NCBI GenBank assembly: GCA_002293545.1
Contig: DBDL01000026.1
Coordinates: forward strand, 1-6,635
Direction: 5' to 3'
DNA: 6,635 bases
Source: Lachnoclostridium sp. UBA933
GTDB taxonomy: Bacteria > Bacillota > Clostridia > Lachnospirales > Lachnospiraceae
This document shows, piece after piece, positions 1 to 5,853 of this stretch. The notes below the pieces were generated by a model, which saw only the letters and a program-made list of their open reading frames with translations, ran no database searches and had not been told where the DNA came from. Each line of letters starts with the position of its first letter. The stretch's first letter is position 1. The translations under genes and the position numbers were made by a program.

Positions 1-8
1 GCTGACAT

Positions 9-1925
9 TTGTTTCAAAACCAGAAAAAAACAATTGGAGTTTTTGTGTGCGAAGCGGTAAAATCTTTTCAAAAGTCTTTATGTGAGGGGATTACAAAAAG
101 AGCAAAAGAACTGGATTTTAATGTGGCCTTTTTTACGGGATTTTTTGTAGGTGAAAGCAAATGGGGAGAAAGAGCAATTTTTAACTTGGCGGACTATCGT
201 CAACTGGCAGGTATTGTAATTGCATTGGGAACCTTTCAGGATAAAACGATTGCAGATGATTTAGTAAAGCAGATCGAAGAAAATTATGACGGTCCGGTTA
301 TTAGTATTCTTGTTAAAACCGAAAATTTTTATAATCTATTAATTGATGAAGAGGTTAGTTTGGGACCGGTCTTTAAGCATTTTATAAAAGATCACGGCTA
401 CCGGGATATCGGTTATATGTCTGGTCCGTTTGATAATACCGATTCTTTAAAACGCTTGAATAGTTACAAGAAAATAATGAAGGAAAACAATTTGCCTGCC
501 GGTGACGACTTGATCTATGAAGGGGATTTCTGGAAGTTCAAAGGGAAGCAGGCTTGTGATTATTGGATGGAACACCACGGAAAGATTCCGGAAGCAATTA
601 TTTGCGCCAATGACTATATGGCGATATCTGTTTGCAACGAATTGATTAACAGAGGCTACAAAGTTCCGGAAGATGTTTCCGTAAGCGGATTTGACGGGAT
701 TGTAAACGGACTGGCAGTTGTCCCGTCACTGACAACGATTCAGGTTCCGTTTAAAGCATTGGGGGAAAACGCGGTTAAAATCATTTCTGAAATATTGAGC
801 GGAAAGAAATGCGGGCAGGATACCTATGCAGAAGTGGAATTAATTCTCCGGGAGTCCTGCGGATGCGGAAAACCCGAACGTATTGTTACGTTGCAAAGAC
901 AGAGGGATTTTTATGTTGCGGCGGAAGAAGCGAATCAGTACGATATGGCAAATACCTTCTTATCCATCAGCTTGGAAAATATTACAGATACGGAAGGGCT
1001 TTACAATGTTGTGTTCAATCATGTGTTTCAAGTGAAGGAATATAAAAGCCTTATGATATGTCTGAATGAATCAATGGAACAGAGCAATTCAGGCAGATCA
1101 ATTGACGATCCGTTTGACGAGCAGATGAAACTGGTTGTGTCAATACGAAAATATGTGCTTTGTGAACATGCAAGCACTGTTTTTCCGAGAAATGAGTTAT
1201 TACCGGAAAATGTAATTTCTGATGAACCGCAGGTATATTATTTCCTGCCGATACATTTTAAGGATCACTGTTTTGGTTATATCGGGATGTCCCTATGGGA
1301 AGGCGGCGGTTACTCATACAGCTTAAACACATATATGGCGAATATATCCAATGGGTTGGAAAACATGCTTATCCGCAGAAGAATGGAGCATCTGATTGCC
1401 GATTTGGAAGACATGTATGTTCATGATATGCTGACCGGTTTGTACAACCGGCGGGGATTTGAGCAATTCAGCAAGGAATTTTTTGAAAAAGCAAAAGGAG
1501 AGAAGCAATACTTTTTTGTAGCTTCTCTTGACTTGGATTATTTGAAGGTTATCAACGACAAGCTGGGTCATGTGGTTGGCGACGAGGCAATTATGCATGT
1601 GGGTGAGGCGCTTCATTTATCGGCTGAGCAAGGTGAAATTTGCGCACGCGTCGGCGGGGATGAGTTTATGGTAATCGGAAGATACAATAAACCGGACGGA
1701 GAAATGGAATTTCTGTCAAAGTTTGAACAGTGTATTCATGAAAAAAGGAAACTGACTACAAATTATCACTTGGATGTAAGCTACGGCAGTACAATCGGGA
1801 TACCGGAAAAACAGTCGAAGCTTAGTGAAATGATTATTAAAAGCGATTACAACATGTATGAAATGAAACGGAAGAAAAAGGGGAACCGGAAACGGACAGA
1901 AACGATTGTGAAAGGGGTATCGTAA
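9..1925 (+). CDS. Diguanylate cyclase (GGDEF) with an N-terminal LacI/periplasmic-binding-like sensor domain
   Basis: Predicted cytoplasmic enzyme making cyclic di-GMP from two GTP under control of a small ligand, probably a sugar or related metabolite (ligand is inference). Residues about 8-285 resemble the ligand-binding part of LacI-family regulators: GYRDIGYMSG (130-139), ANDYMA around N201-D202, VSGFDG (225-230) and VPSLTTIQVP (238-247), closing with a SCGCG motif (283-287). The LacI helix-turn-helix is absent, since the fold begins almost at residue 1. Residues about 290-445 form a mixed alpha/beta middle domain, perhaps GAF-like. A helical, probably coiled-coil linker (about 445-472) leads into the GGDEF domain: DMLTGLYNRRGF (473-484), metal/GTP-site D508 in DLDYLKVINDKLGH, intact GGDEF (549-553), and DYNMYEMK near the end. 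The RxxD inhibitory site is replaced by EQGE. No signal peptide or membrane segment is seen. The start is taken as TTG at 9 because an in-frame TGA lies at 3-5; its ribosome binding site is outside the window. The gene is convergent with thiN. Confidence 0.93.
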   Translation: MFQNQKKTIGVFVCEAVKSFQKSLCEGITKRAKELDFNVAFFTGFFVGESKWGERAIFNLADYRQLAGIVIALGTFQDKTIADDLVKQIEENYDGPVISILVKTENFYNLLIDEEVSLGPVFKHFIKDHGYRDIGYMSGPFDNTDSLKRLNSYKKIMKENNLPAGDDLIYEGDFWKFKGKQACDYWMEHHGKIPEAIICANDYMAISVCNELINRGYKVPEDVSVSGFDGIVNGLAVVPSLTTIQVPFKALGENAVKIISEILSGKKCGQDTYAEVELILRESCGCGKPERIVTLQRQRDFYVAAEEANQYDMANTFLSISLENITDTEGLYNVVFNHVFQVKEYKSLMICLNESMEQSNSGRSIDDPFDEQMKLVVSIRKYVLCEHASTVFPRNELLPENVISDEPQVYYFLPIHFKDHCFGYIGMSLWEGGGYSYSLNTYMANISNGLENMLIRRRMEHLIADLEDMYVHDMLTGLYNRRGFEQFSKEFFEKAKGEKQYFFVASLDLDYLKVINDKLGHVVGDEAIMHVGEALHLSAEQGEICARVGGDEFMVIGRYNKPDGEMEFLSKFEQCIHEKRKLTTNYHLDVSYGSTIGIPEKQSKLSEMIIKSDYNMYEMKRKKKGNRKRTETIVKGVS

Positions 1926-1981
1926 AGCGGTCAAAACCGATTGTAAAAGGGGTATCGTGAAGCGGACAGAGTTTTGTCTGC
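1890..1981. repeat. 35-bp-period tandem repeat across the stop codon of the diguanylate cyclase gene
   Basis: Two near-identical units lie at 1890-1924 and 1925-1959, with a third, decayed copy starting at 1960. The 28-bp core at 1903-1930 recurs at 1938-1965 with only two A/G differences. Unit 1 encodes the cyclase tail KRTETIVKGVS and its TAA ends at 1925. Unit 2, read in a shifted frame, would give KRSKPIVKGVS followed by TGA, and unit 3 begins KRTEF. The period is not a multiple of three, so the extra copies lie outside the gene. This looks like a local slippage duplication of the 3' end. The right end can fold into a 7-bp stem (1962-1968 with 1975-1981, one G-T pair), but no T-run follows. 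Confidence 0.8.
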
Positions 1982-2030
1982 GTTGGTATCAGGATGGGGA
2001 ATTCTTACTTATATAAAACAGGTACCGCAC

Positions 2031-2654
2031 TTATGTATCGTACGGCTGTACTGACCATAAGATTGCGAGAGTACCTTTTTTTACGCTGATTTTTGCCGGT
2101 TTTTTGGTGAACTGGTTACTGATTCCGAGGGGGTAAGTGTTTGTCAGTACCGCATCTTTCAGAGGATATTTTAAGCTTTCCAAGGTAACGCCGTTACAAA
2201 TATCAGTAAGTGAAAGGACAGAGAGGATATCATGCTCGCGCCCTGAAATCGTGATGGATTCGTCTGTAATTGCCGTTAATCTATAGTCCGGTCCGACTAA
2301 GACACCGCGGGCGTCCTTAGAGGACAGAAACGCCAGCAATTGTATATTGGCAATGGTGTGATCAAGTCGTCCGCCAAGACCGCCGTAAATTTGGAAATCC
2401 TTATATCCTTTGCTCAATCCGTAGTTGATTGAGAGCATCATATCGGTATCATCCTTTTCCGGGGGGTAAGAAAGGCAAGGCTCTGATAGGATGCCGGTAC
2501 GGACAGAGTCAAGGTCACCGATAATAAGATCAGGCGACAGTTTTATTTTTGTCAGGTAATCCAAACCGCCGTCTGCGGCTAATATCAAATCTTCCTTTTT
2601 CGGATGGAGGTTACAGGGGGTCATTTCCCCTGCACCAAAAATATAGCAAATCAT
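2031..2654 (-). CDS. thiN: Thiamine pyrophosphokinase (thiamine diphosphokinase)
   Basis: Transfers pyrophosphate from ATP to thiamine, giving thiamine diphosphate (TPP), the last step of thiamine salvage in the cytosol. The 207-residue length fits the family. N-terminal catalytic domain motifs are AADGG (26-30), PDLIIGDLDS (41-50, acidic metal/ATP site), EKDDTD (66-71) and GGLGGRLDHT (91-100). The smaller C-terminal beta domain, about 130-207, carries GISNQF (177-182), which lines the thiamine pocket in known structures. ATG at 2652-2654 is preceded on the minus strand by a purine-rich AAAGGAAG (2666-2659), a good ribosome binding site. The gene appears monocistronic: it converges on the cyclase gene and diverges from hprK. 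In many Firmicutes thiN sits with rsgA and rpe; neither is beside it here. The upstream leader shows no TPP riboswitch. No strong terminator is visible after its TAA. Confidence 0.96.
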   Translation of the reverse strand: MICYIFGAGEMTPCNLHPKKEDLILAADGGLDYLTKIKLSPDLIIGDLDSVRTGILSEPCLSYPPEKDDTDMMLSINYGLSKGYKDFQIYGGLGGRLDHTIANIQLLAFLSSKDARGVLVGPDYRLTAITDESITISGREHDILSVLSLTDICNGVTLESLKYPLKDAVLTNTYPLGISNQFTKKPAKISVKKGTLAILWSVQPYDT

Positions 2655-2748
2655 AGTGCTTCCTTTCCTGTCATAAGAGAAGTCAAAACAGAAGCTGTCT
2701 ATCTGTTTGTTATTGTGAAATCAAAACAGCCAAAACGTCAACAGCATT

Positions 2749-2777
2749 ATTATACTACCGGTAGGGTTGTTTTTCAA
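2749..2777 (-). promoter_or_regulatory. Predicted sigma-A promoter for thiN
   Basis: On the minus strand, TTGAAA (2777-2772) is followed after exactly 17 bp by a perfect TATAAT (2754-2749). Transcription would start near 2742, giving a leader of roughly 88 nt before the thiN ATG. A second, weaker possibility lies inside that leader: TTGACG (2741-2736), an 18-bp spacer, then CACAAT (2717-2712). The leader is too short and lacks the conserved cores for a TPP riboswitch, so thiamine feedback at this level is not evident. Confidence 0.65.
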
Positions 2778-2791
2778 TACGCAAAACACTG

Positions 2792-2820
2792 TTGCGGGTA
2801 TTGCGCGGTTATGTTAGAAT
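2792..2820 (+). promoter_or_regulatory. Candidate extended -10 promoter for the hprK operon
   Basis: TTGCGG (2792-2797), a 17-bp spacer, then TAGAAT (2815-2820) preceded by TG at 2812-2813, the spacing of an extended -10 element. The -35 is weak (three of six), while the -10 matches five of six. Its -35 lies 14 bp from the -35 of the thiN promoter on the other strand, so the two polymerases would bind nearly back to back. The predicted transcript has a leader of about 210 nt before hprK. Other -10-like sites in the AT-rich stretch, such as TAAAAT at 2928-2933, have no usable -35. Confidence 0.4.
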
Positions 2821-2962
2821 ATTTATGAAAGATTCGTGCAGATATAAATGAAACAATGAAATAAAAACAGAGCGGAACGATTTATTAAATGTTGAATTAA
2901 TTCATAGAAGAGCAAATGCTTTTGCAATAAAATCGAAATTTAACATGATATTAATGAAAAGA

Positions 2963-3011
2963 CCGGTGTATCACATCAATTCACCTGTATGATATTGATA
3001 CGGTACACAGG
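2963..3011 (+). promoter_or_regulatory. Imperfect hairpin / inverted repeat in the hprK leader
   Basis: The arms 2963-2980 and 2994-3011 are complementary at 16 of 18 positions if one wobble pair is allowed and the pairing is read as 2963-2964/3010-3011, 2966-2972/3002-3008 and 2975-2980/2994-2999, separated by a 1x1 and a 2x2 mismatch; strictly counted this is 15 paired positions including one G-T. The loop is 13 nt (2981-2993). An alternative stem, CCTGT (2984-2988) with ACAGG (3007-3011), would compete with it. The right arm ends 12 bases before the ribosome binding site, so it could act as an mRNA structure controlling translation or as a protein-binding palindrome. The function is inferred only from the pairing and position. 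Confidence 0.4.
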
Positions 3012-3023
3012 ATTCCATTCGAT

Positions 3024-3030
3024 GAGGAGG
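3024..3030 (+). promoter_or_regulatory. Ribosome binding site of hprK
   Basis: GAGGAGG lies five bases before the ATG at 3036. An earlier ATG at 3031 is in another frame and too close to this site to be used, so the site fixes the hprK start. Confidence 0.85.
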
Positions 3031-3035
3031 ATGCC

Positions 3036-3956
3036 ATGTACGCAGTAAAATTAACGGATGTTGTCGAGAAAATGAAAATACAGAACCTCACCCCGGAGGT
3101 CGATACGACGAATATTGAGATTACACAGGCTGATGTAAACCGTCCGGCATTGCAGTTGACCGGATTTTTTGACTATTTTGACCATCACCGGATACAGATT
3201 ATCGGACATGTGGAAGCAACCTATATGAAAAAACAAGGGGTGGAGCATAGTCTGTCCATGATGGAAAAGATTCTTTCCTACCGTGTACCCTGTATTATCT
3301 TCTGCAGGGATATGGAGGTTCAGAGCGAATGTATCGAGCTGGCAGAAAAGTACGGAATACCGCTTTTTCGGACGAAGGATACGACGACGTCCTTTTCTTC
3401 CGAGCTGAACCGCTGGCTGAAAGTAGAACTGGCACCGCGTATTACGGTTCATGGAGTTCTGGTGGATATATATGGAGAGGGTGTATTGATTATGGGGGAA
3501 AGCGGCATCGGAAAAAGCGAAGTTGCGCTTGAACTGATTCGGAGAGGACACCGTCTGGTTTCAGACGATGTGGTAGAAATAAAAAAAGTAAGCGATGAAA
3601 CCCTGATCGGAACCGCTCCCGAAAAGATACGGCATTTTATTGAACTGCGCGGGATCGGGATTATTGATGCCAAAACACTGTTTGGTGTTGAGAGTGTCAA
3701 GGATGATCAAAGTATTGATCTGGTTGTAAAATTAGAGGAATGGGAAAAAGAAAAGGAATATGACCGAATGGGACTGGAGGAACAGTATATTGAGTTTCTG
3801 GGAAACAAAGTCGAATGTCACTCCATACCGATACGTCCGGGAAGAAATACGGCGATCATATGTGAATCGGCGGCGGTCAATTACCGCCAGAAGCTGATGG
3901 GATACAATGCGGCAAGAGAATTGTATAACCGTGTGACCAATGATTTGATAAAGTAG
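3036..3956 (+). CDS. hprK: HPr kinase/phosphorylase
   Basis: Bifunctional enzyme that phosphorylates HPr on Ser46 using ATP or pyrophosphate, and removes that phosphate by phosphorolysis. It sets carbon catabolite repression and PTS activity from the energy and phosphate state of the cell. The protein is 306 residues, usual for the family. Residues about 1-130 are the N-terminal domain; the P-loop kinase domain follows. Visible active-site features are H139 in ITVHGVLVDIYG, Walker A GESGIGKS (154-161), D177-D178 in RLVSDDVVEI, the family signature ELRGIGIIDAKTLFG (203-217), R244 in YDRMGL (the phosphorylase-associated arginine in characterised enzymes), and PIRPGRN (265-271). All key residues are present, so both activities are expected. 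It is the first gene of an operon with glucokinase, murB and rapZ. The substrate HPr (ptsH) is not in the window; in related genomes it often lies further downstream, after whiA. Confidence 0.98.
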   Translation: MYAVKLTDVVEKMKIQNLTPEVDTTNIEITQADVNRPALQLTGFFDYFDHHRIQIIGHVEATYMKKQGVEHSLSMMEKILSYRVPCIIFCRDMEVQSECIELAEKYGIPLFRTKDTTTSFSSELNRWLKVELAPRITVHGVLVDIYGEGVLIMGESGIGKSEVALELIRRGHRLVSDDVVEIKKVSDETLIGTAPEKIRHFIELRGIGIIDAKTLFGVESVKDDQSIDLVVKLEEWEKEKEYDRMGLEEQYIEFLGNKVECHSIPIRPGRNTAIICESAAVNYRQKLMGYNAARELYNRVTNDLIK

Positions 3957-3960
3957 GGGG
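3955..3960 (+). promoter_or_regulatory. Ribosome binding site of the glucokinase gene, overlapping the hprK stop codon
   Basis: AGGGGG at 3955-3960 shares two bases with the TAG stop of hprK (3954-3956) and sits five bases before a TTG codon at 3966. There is no ATG or GTG nearby in frame that keeps the nucleotide-binding motif, so this site supports the TTG start. The overlap suggests that ribosomes finishing hprK help start the next gene. Confidence 0.75.
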
Positions 3961-3965
3961 TTACT

Positions 3966-4913
3966 TTGGAAACAGTTTATATCGGGGCGGATATCGGCGG
4001 TATGACGATCAAGCTGGGATGTTTTGCAGAGGATGGGGAATTGATTGAGAAATGGAGGATTCCCACAAGACTGGAAGACAAGGGAAGCTTTATTTTACCG
4101 GATACCGCCATGTCGGTGAAAGAACGGGCGGCAAAAAGAAAATGGATGGTTGCGGGGGTTGGTGTCGGTGTACCGGGACCGGTTACAAAAGACGGAGAGG
4201 TATTAAAATGTGCCAATTTAGGTTGGGATGTTTTTTCCTGTAAACAGAAAATGACGGAATTGATGGAAATGGAAAATATCGAAGCAGTGAATGACGCCAA
4301 TGCCGCCGGTCTGGGAGAATCATGGATGGGAGCGGGGCGTAATTTTCAGAGTATGGTTATGGTGACGCTCGGAACGGGTATCGGAGGAAGTATCATCCTT
4401 GATAACCGGGTTTTGCATGGATTTAACGGAGCGGCAGGTGAAATCGGTCATATGAAGGTGGAGTATCATGAAAAAGATGTTTGCGGATGCGGATACCGCG
4501 GGTGTCTGGAGCAGTATGCATCGGCAAAGGGTATCGTCCGTATCGCAAAGAAATATATGAAGGAAGGCTCACATATATATATAAATAAAGATATGTTAAA
4601 TGCCAAGATGATTTTTGACGGAGCAAAAAAAGGCGATGAAAGCTGCCTCGAAATAGTGGATAAGTTCGGGGAGTATTTAGGGACGGCGTTGTCAAATGTT
4701 TCTTGTGTTGTGGATACGGAAGCGATTGTGATAGGAGGAGGAGTTTCTAAGGCAGGCAGTATCCTTATTGATAAAGTATCCGAATGGTATCACAGGAAAT
4801 CCTTATATGCACTTCAGAATAAAACATTTTGTATTGCGGAGTTAGGTAACGATGCCGGTATTTATGGCTGCGCCAAACTGGTGATCGGGCGGGGAAAGCA
4901 ATGGCAGAAATAA
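3966..4913 (+). CDS. glcK: ROK-family glucokinase
   Basis: Likely phosphorylates glucose with ATP to glucose-6-phosphate in the cytosol, feeding glucose from non-PTS uptake or glycan breakdown into glycolysis. The 315-residue ROK protein has a phosphate-binding motif GADIGGMTIK (7-16), catalytic aspartate D110 in VNDANAAG, the second phosphate motif GTGIGG (136-141), and the ROK signature EIGHM (159-163) followed by CGCGYRGCLEQ (173-183). H162, C173, C175 and C180 form the zinc site, and E159, H162 and E182 should contact the sugar. There is no N-terminal helix-turn-helix, so it is a kinase rather than a ROK repressor. Glucose as substrate is inferred from family and context; fructose, mannose or N-acetylmannosamine kinases share these motifs. 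It starts with TTG nine bases after hprK and shares the operon. Confidence 0.92.
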   Translation: METVYIGADIGGMTIKLGCFAEDGELIEKWRIPTRLEDKGSFILPDTAMSVKERAAKRKWMVAGVGVGVPGPVTKDGEVLKCANLGWDVFSCKQKMTELMEMENIEAVNDANAAGLGESWMGAGRNFQSMVMVTLGTGIGGSIILDNRVLHGFNGAAGEIGHMKVEYHEKDVCGCGYRGCLEQYASAKGIVRIAKKYMKEGSHIYINKDMLNAKMIFDGAKKGDESCLEIVDKFGEYLGTALSNVSCVVDTEAIVIGGGVSKAGSILIDKVSEWYHRKSLYALQNKTFCIAELGNDAGIYGCAKLVIGRGKQWQK

Positions 4914-4957
4914 ATAAAGGATTCAGCCGGAACAGTTACCGGACACGGCATCAGTAA

Positions 4958-4963
4958 AAGGAG
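4958..4963 (+). promoter_or_regulatory. Ribosome binding site of murB
   Basis: AAGGAG lies five bases before the ATG at 4969. The reading frame stays open upstream only to a TAA at 4915-4917 and contains no ATG, GTG or TTG, so 4969 is the only usable standard start. The 55-bp gap after the glucokinase gene also holds a small CCGG...CCGG hairpin (4927-4942). Confidence 0.85.
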
Positions 4964-4968
4964 TTGGC

Positions 4969-5853
4969 ATGGAGGAGTATAAAAGAAACGAACCATTAAG
5001 AGAGCATACAACGTTTCGTATCGGCGGAGAGGCGGATTGGTATATTGTCCCCTCGGATATTGATTCATTGAAACAGGCGATATTGTTTTGCATAGACAAG
5101 AAAATCCCGTATTATATTATCGGGAAAGGGAGCAACCTCTTATTTCCGGATGCGGGTTTTCGCGGAGCGGTGATTGAGATTGGGAGCGGAATGGACAAGG
5201 CGGAGATGCTGGACGAGAGGACAGTCAGGGCAGAAGCGGGTATTTCACTGGCAAAGCTGGCGGCATTCCTTGCCGGACAGGAACTGACAGGATTTGAATT
5301 TGCGTCGGGTATTCCGGGAACGCTTGGCGGCGCTGTCGTGATGAATGCGGGCGCTTACGGCGGAGAGATGAAGCAAAGGGTAAAAGAAGTAAATGTCCTG
5401 GATTTGCTGACGATGGAAGAAAAGGTATTGACTGCGGCGGAGTTAAATTTTCGCTACCGCTACAGTGTGATTCAGGAAAGGAAGCTTATTGTTTTATCCG
5501 GAACGCTTTTATTTGAAAAAGGGAAGAAAGAAGATATTTTATCTTATATGAAAGAATTAAACCGAAAAAGAAAAGAAAAACAGCCGCTAGAATTCCCCAG
5601 TGCCGGCAGTACCTTTAAAAGACCGGAGAATCATTATGCCGGTAAACTGATTCATGACGCCGGATTGCGGGGGTATCGCATCGGTGATGCCCAGGTATCG
5701 GAAAAGCATTGCGGCTTTGTAATCAATTTGGGAAATGCAACAGCGGAAAACGTACGATGTGTCATTGAAGATGTAAAGAAAACCGTAAAAGCGAAGTTCG
5801 GTGTGGAACTGGAGCCGGAGATTCGTATACCAAAAGGATGGGACGAAGAATGA
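4969..5853 (+). CDS. murB: UDP-N-acetylenolpyruvoylglucosamine reductase (MurB)
   Basis: FAD-dependent enzyme that reduces UDP-GlcNAc-enolpyruvate with NADPH to UDP-N-acetylmuramic acid, the second committed step of peptidoglycan precursor synthesis in the cytoplasm. The 294-residue protein shows the FAD-binding half in order: HTTFRIGGEAD (13-23), IGKGSNLL (51-58) and SGIPGTLGGAVVMNAGAYGG (113-132). The substrate half has FRYRYS (161-166), PSAGSTFKRP (210-219) with the catalytic serine at S214, AGLRGYRIGDAQVS (231-244) and LEPEIR (281-286) with the conserved acidic residue, probably E284. The size and lack of a tyrosine loop insertion fit the short type II enzymes of Gram-positive bacteria. 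The N-terminus is about a dozen residues shorter than Bacillus subtilis MurB, with no effect on the known active site. Its TGA overlaps the ATG of rapZ. Confidence 0.98.
   Translation: MEEYKRNEPLREHTTFRIGGEADWYIVPSDIDSLKQAILFCIDKKIPYYIIGKGSNLLFPDAGFRGAVIEIGSGMDKAEMLDERTVRAEAGISLAKLAAFLAGQELTGFEFASGIPGTLGGAVVMNAGAYGGEMKQRVKEVNVLDLLTMEEKVLTAAELNFRYRYSVIQERKLIVLSGTLLFEKGKKEDILSYMKELNRKRKEKQPLEFPSAGSTFKRPENHYAGKLIHDAGLRGYRIGDAQVSEKHCGFVINLGNATAENVRCVIEDVKKTVKAKFGVELEPEIRIPKGWDEE

Larger units (their letters stand above)
2655..3035. other. Divergent intergenic region between thiN and hprK
   Basis: About 380 bp without a credible gene. It is strongly AT-rich between about 2815 and 2960. The left third holds a minus-strand promoter for thiN, the middle a candidate plus-strand promoter for hprK, and the last 75 bp an imperfect hairpin plus the hprK ribosome binding site. 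A nine-base word TCAAAACAG occurs twice (2683-2691 and 2721-2729) inside the predicted thiN leader. No riboswitch, tRNA, small-RNA terminator or catabolite-responsive (cre) site was recognised by eye. Confidence 0.7.

Noticed and set aside
1962..1981. Hairpin in the cyclase/thiN convergent gap as an intrinsic terminator
   Set aside because: A 7-bp stem exists but neither strand has a T-run after it, so it does not fit a Rho-independent terminator.
2655..2742. TPP riboswitch in the thiN leader
   Set aside because: The predicted leader is about 88 nt and the conserved TPP-riboswitch cores (such as CTGAGA and the following helix sequences) are absent on the minus strand.
2604..2828. 74-codon plus-strand open frame overlapping the thiN start
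   Set aside because: It runs antisense to thiN and through both promoters, has no ribosome binding site and no recognisable protein features.
2815..3000. Catabolite-responsive element (cre) upstream of hprK
   Set aside because: TGAAAGATTCGTGCA near 2825 looks similar at first sight, but the central CG is out of register with the cre consensus; no other site fits.
3051..3551. Long minus-strand open frame opposite hprK
   Set aside because: It is a shadow of hprK codon use; the hprK frame carries all the family motifs and the antisense protein shows none.
4569..4588. AT dinucleotide tract inside the glucokinase gene
   Set aside because: It encodes HIYINK in frame within a conserved-length protein and gives no sign of expansion or frameshift.
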